Of a stretch of DNA of 64,000 nt, positions 1 through 8,165 are shown piece after piece. Source of the stretch: PSRI01 sp041484195 (GTDB taxonomy: Bacteria; Bacteroidota; Bacteroidia; Chitinophagales; Chitinophagaceae); assembly GCA_041484195.1 (NCBI GenBank), contig JBGPHC010000016.1:1-64000 (forward strand), given 5' to 3'. Below the pieces are notes generated by a model, which was not told where the DNA came from, searched no databases, and was given only the letters and a program-made list of their open reading frames with translations. The translations under genes and the position numbers were made by a program. Every line of letters starts with the position of its first letter. Within the stretch, counting starts at the first letter, position 1.

Positions 1-85
1 ACAGAGACTTGCCGGTCCGGAATTGTTCTTTTACTTTTTGCTTGGCCTTTTCGTAATCGAATGGCTCTTGTTTTTCGTTTTCCAT
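1..85 (-). mobile_element. IS256-family transposase, N-terminal fragment cut by the window edge
   Basis: Reading the minus strand from the ATG at 85 gives 28 codons beginning MENEKQEPFDYEKAKQ and reaching QFRTGKSL at the window edge with no stop. The pattern of a short acidic/lysine-rich start followed by a (Y)EKxxxxxxxxxxxGKSL segment is how many Bacteroidota IS256-type (mutator) transposases begin, just before the GKDGxFAPL stretch that would lie outside the window. Upstream, 112-125 carries an ACTGTGTCAAAAGT-like sequence (minus strand), the kind of sequence found at insertion-sequence ends, so the element's left end is probably between about 112 and 180. Whether the element is intact cannot be seen here. 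The family call is from memory of the N-terminal motif only. Confidence 0.6.
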
Positions 86-351
86 TTTACTGTGTTTAAA
101 GTTAAGATTTAACTTTTGACACAGTTCATTTTACACTCTCATATTTTAAGGGTGCTCTTCAAATCTATTCCAATTTCTAATAATTCACTTTCACAAAATC
201 CGCGAATGGCGACATAAAAATGATGAATGGCGGTCAATAGGCTCCAATCGGCATGCGGGAACGATATTAATATATTTCATAGTAATGATTAATTAAATGA
301 TTTCTCCGAATATAAGAATGAAGTTATTTTTATGATTGGATTTTTTCATGA

Positions 352-924
352 ATGCTAAATACGTTTCAAATGGTACTGGTTCAATCCGGACATGCCGGCC
401 CTTTCGACGCCTATTCGAACGACTATTTGCTGGACGTTTATGGCCAGGGACCGGCAAGGCTTAGAGCGGCGCTTGCCGGGCTGGAGAGGGAGGAATTGTC
501 GGTTTTCCCCTTCCCGGATAAATGGTCTGTCAAGGAGATCGCATTTCACCTGACTGAGTCTGAAATTTTTGGTTCAATCAGGTTCAGGCAGACCCTTACG
601 CAGAACAAACCGGTATTCCCCTGCTATGACCAGGACATCTGGACCAAGCGCCTGAAGTACCAGCAAAGAGACTTGTATGAATTAGAAGATGCATTGGATC
701 TATTCACATTGTTGAGAAAAACCAATGGGAAACTTCTTGCTTCCCTGGAAGAAGATCAATGGAAATTTGAAGGAACCCATCCTGAGAACGGAGTAATGAC
801 CATGAGACAATTGCTTGAACTTTATGCAGATCATGCAGAAAGACATATTGATCAGATACTGGCCAGAAGACGGTTATTCGGCAGGACCCTGGAATTGCCA
901 TCCATATTATCCAAAAGACTATAG
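352..924 (+). CDS. DinB-like (YfiT-type) metal-dependent protein
   Basis: A 190-residue protein of DinB/YfiT four-helix-bundle type. The three histidines that usually bind a divalent metal in this family are visible: His66 in the FHLTESE helix, and His161 and His165 in the ADHAERHIDQ helix near the C-terminus. The pattern DKWSVKEI before the first histidine matches the usual start of helix 2. Relatives include bacillithiol or mycothiol S-transferases and uncharacterised DNA-damage-inducible proteins, so a thiol-transferase role is possible but not shown. The ATG at 352 is used; Met7 at 370 is an alternative start and would remove only six residues. It is followed after 7 bases by a cupin gene and then an acetyltransferase in the same direction, probably one transcript. 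Confidence 0.75.
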   Translation: MLNTFQMVLVQSGHAGPFDAYSNDYLLDVYGQGPARLRAALAGLEREELSVFPFPDKWSVKEIAFHLTESEIFGSIRFRQTLTQNKPVFPCYDQDIWTKRLKYQQRDLYELEDALDLFTLLRKTNGKLLASLEEDQWKFEGTHPENGVMTMRQLLELYADHAERHIDQILARRRLFGRTLELPSILSKRL

Positions 925-931
925 CTGATAT

Positions 932-1267
932 ATGAAACCAAATGTAAAAAATACCCGTAGTCTCAGTTGGGGAAGTCTCGAAAATGCTGAATCGAGGCAA
1001 TTATTTCCTGGGATTATCGCGAGGACGGTCTGGCAGGGCCAGGATCATTCAAAAGCTATCGTAGTGGATTTTGAGCCAGGATCGAAATGGGAAGGCCCGG
1101 ACATTCATGAACCGGGACCGGAAGAACTGTTCGTAATATCAGGGATCTTCAATGATGGAGAAAGGGATTTCCCGCCAGGAAGTTTTATTCACAATCCGAA
1201 AGGATCTTCCCATGTTCCGCAATCGGTGTTAGGGTGTAAATTGTTTTTATTTTTTCCTGAGGGATGA
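932..1267 (+). CDS. ChrR-like cupin domain protein
   Basis: A 111-residue single-domain cupin. The first cupin motif is recognisable around residues 50-70 (GSKWEGPDIHEPGPEELFV, with the histidine and the glutamates as candidate metal ligands), followed by the turn PPGSFIHNP and a second histidine in SSHVP. The layout resembles the ChrR-type cupins (anti-sigma cupins and acetylacetone-dioxygenase-like proteins) rather than sugar isomerases. No signal peptide is visible, so it is probably cytoplasmic. Its stop codon overlaps the start of the next gene (ATGA at 1264-1267), so it is very likely translationally coupled to the acetyltransferase. Substrate unknown. Confidence 0.75.
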   Translation: MKPNVKNTRSLSWGSLENAESRQLFPGIIARTVWQGQDHSKAIVVDFEPGSKWEGPDIHEPGPEELFVISGIFNDGERDFPPGSFIHNPKGSSHVPQSVLGCKLFLFFPEG

Positions 1268-1758
1268 GAATAAGAATTGCCAAAAAAACCGATTTGGAAT
1301 CGCTGACACGGATTTTCAATCAAGCCGTTCTATCAGGATTTTCAACGGCGCATACCATTGCCCTGCGGCCTGAAGAACGGTTAGACTGGATGGATAAACA
1401 TGAGCCCGGAGACTACCCGATATTCGTGGCCGAAGCCGGAACGGAAATCCTGGGCTGGATTTCAGTAAGTGCATACCGGCCCGAAAGGATGGCCCTAAGG
1501 TTCACAAAAGAGATCAGCTATTATGTGGACGAACAATTTCATCGCAAAGGCATTGGGTCTAAATTAATAAAGCATGTCATTGAAGAGGCAGAGAAATTGG
1601 AAATTAAGACTCTTATCGCCATAGTATTAGAACGGAACCAGGCCAGCATCGCATTACTGGAAAAATTGAATTTCAGCAGATGGGGCCATCTTCCAAATGT
1701 GGCCGATTTCAATGGCGTGGAATGTGGCCACCTGTATTTTGGTCGCAGGATCGGATAA
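1264..1758 (+). CDS. GNAT N-acetyltransferase, phosphinothricin acetyltransferase-like
   Basis: A 164-residue GNAT-fold acetyltransferase. Motif A, which binds the pyrophosphate of acetyl-CoA, is seen as QFHRKGIGSKL (residues 91-101), followed by a helix and the LERNQASIALLEKLNF segment typical of motif B. The overall pattern (RIAKKTDLESLTRIFNQAV at the start, FRxWGHLPNVA near the end) is that of phosphinothricin/methionine-sulfoximine acetyltransferase-type enzymes, which N-acetylate amino acid analogues; the real substrate cannot be read from sequence. The start overlaps the stop of the cupin gene by four bases. The amino acid decarboxylase begins 27 bases downstream, so the four genes may form one unit for modifying amino compounds. 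Confidence 0.8.
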   Translation: MRIRIAKKTDLESLTRIFNQAVLSGFSTAHTIALRPEERLDWMDKHEPGDYPIFVAEAGTEILGWISVSAYRPERMALRFTKEISYYVDEQFHRKGIGSKLIKHVIEEAEKLEIKTLIAIVLERNQASIALLEKLNFSRWGHLPNVADFNGVECGHLYFGRRIG

Positions 1759-1785
1759 AAATTATTGAATTCAAATATTCAGAGT

Positions 1786-3306
1786 ATGAGCGCAAATAAA
1801 ATTGATTTCAACAAGGCTTTGGCCAGTGAAGAAACGCTTGATCCTGAAAATTGGGATCAACTGAAAAGCCTGGGACATGAAATGATTGATACCATGTTGG
1901 ATTATCTCCGGCACCTCCGGGACCAGCCGGTATGGAAGAAACCGACCCGGGAAGCAAGACATTCCTTTAACCAGGCCATGCCCACAGAGCCTCAGGATCG
2001 GGAAGGGGTATTCCAGGATTTTCTGCAGCATGTACTTCCCTTCGCAAAAGGGAATGTACATCCGAAGTTCTGGGGTTGGGTGGAAGGGAACGGCACTCCT
2101 TTTGGAATGCTGGCAGACATGCTCGCATCAGGAATGAATTCCAACCTGGGGATCGGAGACCATGCCGCGGTTTATGTTGAACTGCAGGTACTCAACTGGA
2201 TCAAGGAATTCCTGGGATTTCCCATGGATGCAAGCGGAATATTGGTGAGTGGCGGGTCCATGGCCAATTTTACAGGACTGGCAGTTGCCAGGAACAGCAT
2301 TCCTGATCGTGATATCCGTGCAAAAGGGTTGTTTGAATCTCCTTCCCGACTCACGGTTTACGGTTCTACAGAAACGCATAACTCAGTCCAAAAAGCCATT
2401 GAAACATTGGGATTGGGTAGTCACTCCTTTATCAGGATTCCGGTTGATAAGAATTATCAAATTGATTTGAAGCTTTTGCGCGAGGCTATTGACAAAGACA
2501 GGAAGAGAGGCAGGATACCATTTTGCATAGTAGGTAATGCCGGAACGGTTAACACAGGGTCAATTGATCCCCTGGCACAATTGGCAGTTTTGGCAAAAAA
2601 AGAAAACATGTGGTTTCATGTTGATGGTGCATTCGGCGCATTTGCGGCGGTTGTGGATGAGTTGAAAGATGAGATTAAGGGCCTGCAGGAAGCGGATTCA
2701 CTAGCATTTGACCTTCATAAATGGATGTATATGCCCTATGAAGCAGGATGCTTGCTGGTGAAAGACAAAAAATTACATCGGAAATCCTTCAATATCGCGG
2801 CTCCCTATCTCATTTCTCATGAAAGAGGATTGCCAGCGGGTCCCGAATCGTTTGGCGATTACGGAATGCAACTCTCCAAGGGGTTCACGGCACTCAAGGT
2901 ATGGATGTCGCTAAAGGAACATGGAACTGAGAAATACAAAAGGATCATCAGACAAAATATTGCCCAGGCAGCATACCTTGAACAATTGATCAAACAGGCT
3001 CCGGAACTGGAATTAATGGCCCCTGTAGCTTTGAACATAGTATGTTTCAGGTATCAGAATGAAGACTTGTCGAAAGAAGAGCTCAACACGCTCAATAAAG
3101 AAATCCTGATGACGCTTCATGAAGAGGGCAAGGCAGTAACCACCTATACCATGCTGGGAGATGCCTATGTACTAAGGGTTGCGAACGTCAATCACAGAAG
3201 CAGGAAAGAAGATTTCATGCAATTGGTCCATGATGTCATTGAAATAGGAAACGTGTTGTTGGCAGACGGATTCATGAGAGACCGGGTCATAAGGAGAGTG
3301 ATATAG
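1786..3306 (+). CDS. Group II PLP-dependent (aromatic) L-amino acid decarboxylase
   Basis: About 506 residues from the ATG at 1786; an upstream in-frame TTG at 1765 would add seven. This is an aromatic-L-amino-acid/glutamate decarboxylase-family enzyme that removes CO2 from an amino acid to give an amine. Key features (numbered from 1786): the ring-stacking histidine in STETHNS (His198), the aspartate pairing with the PLP nitrogen in WFHVDGAFG (Asp280) and the Schiff-base lysine in FDLHKWM (Lys312). The N-terminal HPKFWGWVEGNGTP segment is typical of bacterial tryptophan/phenylalanine-type decarboxylases. Substrate is uncertain. It ends 25 bases from the convergent HisC-like gene. Confidence 0.88.
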   Translation: MSANKIDFNKALASEETLDPENWDQLKSLGHEMIDTMLDYLRHLRDQPVWKKPTREARHSFNQAMPTEPQDREGVFQDFLQHVLPFAKGNVHPKFWGWVEGNGTPFGMLADMLASGMNSNLGIGDHAAVYVELQVLNWIKEFLGFPMDASGILVSGGSMANFTGLAVARNSIPDRDIRAKGLFESPSRLTVYGSTETHNSVQKAIETLGLGSHSFIRIPVDKNYQIDLKLLREAIDKDRKRGRIPFCIVGNAGTVNTGSIDPLAQLAVLAKKENMWFHVDGAFGAFAAVVDELKDEIKGLQEADSLAFDLHKWMYMPYEAGCLLVKDKKLHRKSFNIAAPYLISHERGLPAGPESFGDYGMQLSKGFTALKVWMSLKEHGTEKYKRIIRQNIAQAAYLEQLIKQAPELELMAPVALNIVCFRYQNEDLSKEELNTLNKEILMTLHEEGKAVTTYTMLGDAYVLRVANVNHRSRKEDFMQLVHDVIEIGNVLLADGFMRDRVIRRVI

Positions 3307-3331
3307 AAATATGCCTGGAGAAATATCTTTC

Positions 3332-4465
3332 TTATGACTGCTTTGACTCCTTCATCACTTTGATGAATTCCTGCATTTCATCCATGGTACCAATGCTCAC
3401 CCTCGCCCATTTGCCATCGCTGTAGGAATTGGAACGCAGCAGGAAATTCTTCTTTAGCATATCCTGAGCGAAATCACCCGGATAATTGCCGAGGCTAAAG
3501 AACATGAAATTGGTATAGGACGGAATGCACCGGAAATGAAGCTTCTGCAATTCTTGCAGCGTGAAGTTTCTGGCGGCTTCGTTTTTTTGCTTGCAGTCGC
3601 GGCGATGATTTTCATCTTTCATACTCGCCAGCGCGGCAGCCATGGTGAGGTTACTCACGCAGATCTCGCTACCTTGAAAATGGGTGCTGTCCAATTTTTT
3701 TGCAACATCGGGATGTGCCACTGTAAAGCCTAACCGAAGTCCCGCCATCCCATGAATTTTCGAAAAGGTGCGCAACACCATGACGTTTGGATTGCCGGCT
3801 GCCAACGCCATCATGGATTCATTATCGGGTGGATTGAGGAAATCAATATAGGCTTCGTCAATTACCACGACGGCCTTACGGGAAGCTTCTTCACAAAAAC
3901 TCTTAAGCACTGCCGATGGAATAATGGTAGCTGTGGGGTTGGCGGGATTACAGATGTAAACCATTTTGGTTTCCTTACCAATTGCATTAAGCATTTTAGG
4001 CAGATCATGAACCTTTTCTTCAGTCAGTGGAATTTCCACTACCCTGGTACCAATCCTTTTGGCCGTATTGGGCAGTATGCCGAAGGTTGGATTCGCGGTC
4101 ACGAGGCTGCCCTGGTTGAAATGCCTTGCCAGCAATGCCAAAGCATCACCCGAACCCGCCGTTACAAGCACCTGCTCGGGACTCACACCATAATAGGTAG
4201 CGAGCTCTTTTCTGAATGATTGCAATACAGGCACATTGAACTGATACCGATTCGCCTGGCCAATCATAGCTGTGATAGCGTCCTTCGCTGCTGGTGCGAT
4301 CCCATAGGGATTTTCATTGGAGCCGAGATTGATGAGTCCCTTTTCCGAACCGAAATTTCTGGGGAGTCTTTCCTCATTGGCCATGGACCTAAGGGATATT
4401 CCAAAACCAAGGGCTACCAGTGAACTCTGTCTGAGCCATTCACGGCGGTGAATTTTTGAATTCAT
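3332..4465 (-). CDS. HisC-like aminotransferase with a twin-arginine (Tat) signal
   Basis: A 377-residue fold-type I PLP enzyme of the histidinol-phosphate aminotransferase family. Residues 44-57 (LINLGSNENPYG), Asn176 in CNPANPT, Asp203 in VIDEAY, the PLP lysine Lys236 in RTFSKIHG and Arg244 in GLRLGF are all present, so it should be active. The oddity is the N-terminus: RREWLRQSSLVALGFGIS is a convincing Tat export signal (twin Arg7-Arg8, then a hydrophobic core), implying folding with cofactor in the cytoplasm and export to the periplasm. It is not in a histidine operon. A biosynthetic HisC role is therefore unlikely; transamination of an extracytoplasmic amino acid or peptide-like compound is an inference. 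Confidence 0.85.
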   Translation of the reverse strand: MNSKIHRREWLRQSSLVALGFGISLRSMANEERLPRNFGSEKGLINLGSNENPYGIAPAAKDAITAMIGQANRYQFNVPVLQSFRKELATYYGVSPEQVLVTAGSGDALALLARHFNQGSLVTANPTFGILPNTAKRIGTRVVEIPLTEEKVHDLPKMLNAIGKETKMVYICNPANPTATIIPSAVLKSFCEEASRKAVVVIDEAYIDFLNPPDNESMMALAAGNPNVMVLRTFSKIHGMAGLRLGFTVAHPDVAKKLDSTHFQGSEICVSNLTMAAALASMKDENHRRDCKQKNEAARNFTLQELQKLHFRCIPSYTNFMFFSLGNYPGDFAQDMLKKNFLLRSNSYSDGKWARVSIGTMDEMQEFIKVMKESKQS

Positions 4466-4547
4466 ATATGCTGATTGAATGATGAGGAGAAATGCCTCAT
4501 TAAGATAATGCTAAAATTCCGTTGCTGGGAATATTTCCGGATTATTC

Positions 4548-4874
4548 CTATTCGCCGGGGGAATGAATTGCCGGAAAGTCATAAGCCTCACAATGCATGA
4601 CTCCAGCTTCAAATTCCAGGAGAAAGCGGGCGTCCTCTTCATAATATTTAGCCGTTTCAATACCTTCTCCCGCAAAGGCCCTGATACTTTCATAGTCTTT
4701 CCAAAAAGAGATGGTCCAAATATGCGTGATCTCCCCTTCCCGCCTTTGCCATATCTGGGCTCCCAAATTTCCTTTTGTGGAACGGTATCCCAAAATACCT
4801 GTATCAATCACGTACTGTCTGTATGTGGCGGCATCATCGGTCCTGGTGCGGCCATGCCAAATTCTAACGATCAT
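4548..4874 (-). CDS. Antibiotic biosynthesis monooxygenase (ABM)-like protein
   Basis: A 108-residue dimeric alpha/beta-barrel-type protein. It starts MIVRIWHGRT, a common opening of the ABM/EthD-like fold, and contains the ITHIWTISFWKDYESIRAFAG segment in which a strand is followed by a helix, as in ABM proteins. Such small proteins act as cofactor-free monooxygenases or simply bind small hydrophobic molecules; no substrate can be assigned. There is no signal peptide. It stands alone, about 80 bases upstream of the HisC-like gene on the same strand and about 95 bases downstream of the phosphodiesterase gene, so co-transcription is possible but not evident. Confidence 0.7.
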   Translation of the reverse strand: MIVRIWHGRTRTDDAATYRQYVIDTGILGYRSTKGNLGAQIWQRREGEITHIWTISFWKDYESIRAFAGEGIETAKYYEEDARFLLEFEAGVMHCEAYDFPAIHSPGE

Positions 4875-4969
4875 AAAAAAGGAGTTTATATTTTCTGAAT
4901 CGTATCCAATTCATTTTCGGTAGGAGTACCCGAATCGAGGAATAAGGAACGGAAATGAATTTGTCTGAT

Positions 4970-5479
4970 TCACCTTGGCTTCAATTCAATCACCTCGCAG
5001 TCCTTTATTTCTTTGCCGTCAATCGAGAACCGAATGATGGTCCTCACCTTTTGCCATCCCTGTTTGCCGGCCGCGCCGGGGTTCATATGTAGGCAGTTCA
5101 GTTTGTCATCGTACATAATCCTGAGAATATGCGAATGGCCGCAGATGAATAATTGTGTGGGCCTGCTCATCAATTCATTTCGAATCCCAGGTGCATACTT
5201 TCCGGGATAACCTCCAATATGCGTCATGAAGATTTCAACTTCCTCGCATCTCCAGCGCAGTTTTTCAGGAAAGACTGAACGGACATCCTGCCCGTCAATA
5301 TTGCCATACACGGCTTTGAATCTGCCAGATGTAATTTCGGCAAGCCTTTGCGCAATTTCATGATTTCCCAGGTCGCCCACATGCCATATCTCATCACATG
5401 CACTGAAATAACCGAAAACTTTTTCATCAAGCCAGCCATGTGTGTCTGATATCAATCCAATTCTTGTCATAGGTTTCAA
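4970..5479 (-). CDS. YfcE/MJ0936-type metallophosphoesterase
   Basis: A 169-residue calcineurin-like phosphoesterase. All metal-binding motifs are visible: SDTHG (Asp12, His14), HVGDLG (Asp36), YGNID (Asn60), MTHIGG (His87) and CGHSH (His115, His117). Proteins of this size usually hydrolyse phosphodiesters such as cyclic nucleotides or artificial aryl phosphates; the physiological substrate is unknown. Met4 is an alternative start and would match the common MTRIGLISDTHG opening. The start overlaps the stop of the upstream Nudix gene by four bases (5476-5479), so the two nucleotide-handling proteins are translationally coupled. Confidence 0.88.
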   Translation of the reverse strand: MKPMTRIGLISDTHGWLDEKVFGYFSACDEIWHVGDLGNHEIAQRLAEITSGRFKAVYGNIDGQDVRSVFPEKLRWRCEEVEIFMTHIGGYPGKYAPGIRNELMSRPTQLFICGHSHILRIMYDDKLNCLHMNPGAAGKQGWQKVRTIIRFSIDGKEIKDCEVIELKPR

Positions 5480-5886
5480 GATATGAGTCCATCGGTCCGG
5501 AGCCGGTCCATGATCATCACTACGCCGGGTACCCGAACAGGCAGGAGGCCGAAGGATTTCGAATCAAAATAGGCCAGGTCACCTATTTCGGAGCATGCCA
5601 TGGGTTCTTTTTTCAAATCACAGAAGAAGCAGTCCTGTTCCATCATGACATTGTCAGCCTCTCCGTATGCGGGAGCGGAAACATGTGCATAAAAATCCAT
5701 CAAATCGGGGCTCAGTTCCACATTCAGTTCTTCCCTTATTTCATGCTGCAGGGCTGACCTGGCTGATTCACCATCCAGGAGCTTGCCACCAGGCAAATAA
5801 TAGGCATTCTTATTCATGCTGAACGCGAGTAATAATTTCCTTTCCCTGATCACCAGGAGCCCTACTGTAGGCAGTTTGCTATTCAT
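5476..5886 (-). CDS. Nudix hydrolase with a diverged Nudix box
   Basis: A 136-residue Nudix-fold protein likely to hydrolyse a nucleoside diphosphate linked to another group. The Nudix box runs from Gly34: GKLLDGE gives the GX5E part (Glu40), and HEIREELNV gives the helix with the metal-binding glutamates (Glu49, Glu52, Glu53). The consensus arginine of REUXEEXGU is His48 here, and the usual glycine near the end is Asn56. Both changes occur in some active members but weaken any specific substrate assignment. It overlaps the phosphodiesterase gene downstream by four bases. It is divergent from the short open frame at 5944 and from hmgA. Confidence 0.82.
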   Translation of the reverse strand: MNSKLPTVGLLVIRERKLLLAFSMNKNAYYLPGGKLLDGESARSALQHEIREELNVELSPDLMDFYAHVSAPAYGEADNVMMEQDCFFCDLKKEPMACSEIGDLAYFDSKSFGLLPVRVPGVVMIMDRLRTDGLIS

Positions 5887-5943
5887 AGTTTAAAATCGAT
5901 CCCTAAATTAGTATTTCCTAACTTTACGTTAACTGAAACGATT

Positions 5944-6036
5944 ATGCCATTCCATCGCAATTTCATTTACTGGATCGATAAACGCGTTTGGAAATATTAT
6001 TTCCTGATGCTGGCACTCCAATTGGGAAAAGTCTGA
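5944..6036 (+). CDS. Candidate small protein of 30 residues, unknown
   Basis: An ATG-initiated frame encoding MPFHRNFIYWIDKR followed by VWKYYFLMLALQLGKV and a TGA stop. It lies in the 232-base gap between the divergent Nudix gene and hmgA. A TAACTTTA sequence, one base off the Bacteroidota -7 box, sits about 20 bases before the ATG. The peptide is rich in aromatic residues with an amphipathic or weakly hydrophobic second half. No family is recognised. It could be a genuine small membrane-associated peptide, a leader peptide for hmgA (it contains five Phe/Tyr residues among 30, but no clear attenuator follows), or simply the remnant of a longer gene. Weakly supported. Confidence 0.25.
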   Translation: MPFHRNFIYWIDKRVWKYYFLMLALQLGKV

Positions 6037-6118
6037 CGCGTGGCCCTGCAGGATTTTTCCTAAACAATAGGCATTGACCCCGGGTCAATAGCCTGGTTCC
6101 ACTCATAAAAAAACAACC

Positions 6119-7276
6119 ATGCCTCATTATCATACACTCGGATCAATTCCGCACAAACGTCATACCCAATTCCGTAAACCGGACGGGGGCTTGTACTCCG
6201 AACAATTGTTTTCAACGGAAGGTTTTTCGAATGACTATTCTCTGATGTACCATCTGCATCCCCCTACGGAAATCATTCACACGGATGCGGCCTACGATGT
6301 GATGCCCAAAATAGCGGAAGAAAAAATGCTCAGGCACCGAAGTTTTGAAGGGTTTCGTCTACAACCGGAAAAGGACTATTTGGCCAGCCGCCATGCCATA
6401 CTGGTAAACAATGATTGTCATATTGTGCTGGCCGCTCCCGGTGAAAGCATGACAAACTATTTCTACAAGAACGCGGATGCCGATGAGCTGATCTTTATTC
6501 ACGAGGGAAGCGGGCAGTTAATAAGCATGTATGGACAATTGGATTTCGGAGCCGGTGATTACCTGGTGATACCCAGGGGAACCATTTACCAAGTGCATTT
6601 TAATGATAATCACAACAGACTACTCATTGTAGAATCTTTTAGTCCCATACGATTCCCCCCAAAATACATGAGCAAATATGGACAACTGCTGGAACATTCC
6701 CCATATTGCGAAAGGGATATCCGTGCTCCAAAAGAACTGGTCACGACCGATGCCAGGGGCGATTTCCTCATTCAGACGAAAAAAAGTGGACGCATGTATG
6801 GAATCCATTATGGACATCACCCTTTTGACATTGTGGGATGGGATGGTTGCTGTTACCCCTTTGCCTTCAGCATCCATGATTTTGAGCCCATAACCGGCAG
6901 GGTTCACCAGCCACCGCCGGTGCACCAGACATTCGAAGGGCATAATTATGTGGTTTGCTCATTCTGCCCAAGGCTTTTCGATTACCATCCCCTGGCAATC
7001 CCGGCTCCTTATAACCATAGTAATATAGACAGTGATGAGCTCTTATATTATGTTGAGGGTGAATTCATGAGCCGCAAGAATGTGAGCCGTGGCATGCTCA
7101 CCCTTCACCCGGGAGGTATCCCCCATGGGCCGCATCCGGGAGCCGTTGAAAGAAGCATCGGTGCCAAAGAGACCAAGGAACTGGCCGTTATGGTAGACAC
7201 ATTTCATCCCCTGAAGCTGACTGAAAAAGCGCTGGAGATCGAAAATCCTAATTATACCATGAGTTGGGCAGAATAG
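6119..7276 (+). CDS. hmgA: Homogentisate 1,2-dioxygenase
   Basis: A 385-residue enzyme that opens the ring of homogentisate to maleylacetoacetate in tyrosine/phenylalanine breakdown, using Fe(II) and O2 in the cytoplasm. The iron ligands expected from the characterised family are visible in the C-terminal cupin: His300 (PYNHSNID), Glu307 (SDELLYY) and His336 (GGIPHGPHPG). The N-terminal HxLGxIPxKRHTQFR segment is characteristic of the Bacteroidota form, shorter than the mammalian 445-residue enzyme. The other tyrosine catabolic genes (hppD, fahA) are not adjacent, so the gene appears to stand alone here. The ATG at 6119 follows a short A-rich stretch with no clear ribosome site. Confidence 0.93.
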   Translation: MPHYHTLGSIPHKRHTQFRKPDGGLYSEQLFSTEGFSNDYSLMYHLHPPTEIIHTDAAYDVMPKIAEEKMLRHRSFEGFRLQPEKDYLASRHAILVNNDCHIVLAAPGESMTNYFYKNADADELIFIHEGSGQLISMYGQLDFGAGDYLVIPRGTIYQVHFNDNHNRLLIVESFSPIRFPPKYMSKYGQLLEHSPYCERDIRAPKELVTTDARGDFLIQTKKSGRMYGIHYGHHPFDIVGWDGCCYPFAFSIHDFEPITGRVHQPPPVHQTFEGHNYVVCSFCPRLFDYHPLAIPAPYNHSNIDSDELLYYVEGEFMSRKNVSRGMLTLHPGGIPHGPHPGAVERSIGAKETKELAVMVDTFHPLKLTEKALEIENPNYTMSWAE

Positions 7277-7366
7277 GTTGGCGGGTAATGGTGGCCGAAG
7301 TTTTTAAACAGGATCAGAATTTTTGAAAAAACTTGTTTAAATTCGAAATGCATTAAACAGGCTGCC

Positions 7367-7774
7367 ATGATGAAACTTTCGGAAATAAAAGTGGGTGATA
7401 TTCTGAACGCCCGATTTGAAGATGTAGTCAATACCGGCGAGGTTTTGCAGGTTGACCGGGAAGAAAAGAAGGTATTAGTGGCCCACGGTGACCAGGAATT
7501 CTGGTATAATCTGGAGGATCTTTCTTCTGTACCACTCACAGTGGAAATCCTTGAAAAGCTTGGTTTCCAAAAGACTGATGACAGTTCGCTCAATGGCGGC
7601 GGGGTAGCTTTTGTAAAGGGACCCTTTATTGTGCGCTATCCCGAAGGCACCAACACACCACATCTCCTGCTCACATATAGGGATGAGCACCGGGACCTGC
7701 ATGGGGATCTATTTGTTCATCAATTCCAGAACCATTACCGCAATATGACCAATTTCCATATTGGCATCGGGTAA
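7367..7774 (+). CDS. Conserved Bacteroidota hypothetical protein (LTxExLxKLGF ... FVHQFQN type)
   Basis: A 135-residue protein without signal peptide. Residues 4-50 look like a small beta domain (KVGDILNARFEDVVNTGEVLQ, then KKVLVAHGDQEFWYNLEDL). Residues 55-70 (VPLTVEILEKLGFQK) and the later LFVHQFQNHYRNMT resemble a short uncharacterised protein common in Bacteroidota genomes and their phages, where the pattern is LTxEWLxxFGF followed by HQLQNLYFALTG; that relation is from memory. Function unknown. A second ATG immediately follows at 7370. It lies between hmgA and infA with gaps of about 90 and 117 bases, so it is probably transcribed separately from both. Confidence 0.6.
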   Translation: MMKLSEIKVGDILNARFEDVVNTGEVLQVDREEKKVLVAHGDQEFWYNLEDLSSVPLTVEILEKLGFQKTDDSSLNGGGVAFVKGPFIVRYPEGTNTPHLLLTYRDEHRDLHGDLFVHQFQNHYRNMTNFHIGIG

Positions 7775-7867
7775 GTCAATTTAAAGCTTTAATGCCTATA
7801 TTGCAGGTTCTTTTCCCCAAAAAACAGGAAAAATGCCCATTTTTTTCCATTATCCGGATTATAACCG

Positions 7868-7875
7868 TATCTTTG
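7868..7875 (+). promoter_or_regulatory. Probable -7 box (TATCTTTG) for the infA operon
   Basis: A perfect TANNTTTG box lies 16 bases before the infA start, preceded by a T-rich stretch (7841-7848) where a -33 element would be expected. The predicted 5' UTR would be only about 10 bases. Confidence 0.55.
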
Positions 7876-7891
7876 CGCACCCAAAAACTGT

Positions 7892-8110
7892 ATGGCGAAA
7901 CAAACACTCATTAAACAAGATGGAACCATTGTTGAGGCCTTATCGAATGCAATGTTCAAGGTAAAACTTGAAAACGGGCATGAGATCATCGCTACCATCT
8001 CGGGGAAAATGAGAATGAATTACATACGGATATTGCCCGGTGATAAAGTGGGAGTTGAAATGAGTCCATACGACTTATCCAGGGGTAGGATTATTTTCAG
8101 GTACAAATAA
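7892..8110 (+). CDS. infA: Translation initiation factor IF-1
   Basis: A 72-residue single S1/OB-fold protein that binds the A site of the 30S subunit during initiation. The sequence shows the expected signature: GTIVEALSNAMFKVKLENGHEI, then SGKMRMNYIRILPGDKVGVEMSPYDLSRGRI and the basic end FRYK. Length equals that of the Escherichia coli protein. It opens the block infA-rpmJ-rpsM-rpsK-rpsD-rpoA-rplQ, with a clear -7 box just upstream. In most Bacteroidota infA sits behind secY/map in the continuous spc region; here the neighbour upstream is unrelated, so the cluster is split at this point. Confidence 0.96.
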   Translation: MAKQTLIKQDGTIVEALSNAMFKVKLENGHEIIATISGKMRMNYIRILPGDKVGVEMSPYDLSRGRIIFRYK

Positions 8111-8165
8111 GATTAAACGCGGAGCAGAAAGGCTTCCGGAAATAAGAAAAATTAAAGGCAAAGTC

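Noticed and set aside
3752..4219. A 155-codon plus-strand frame opposite the HisC-like gene
   Set aside because: The minus-strand frame has all catalytic motifs; the plus frame is a His/Asn/Gly-rich shadow.
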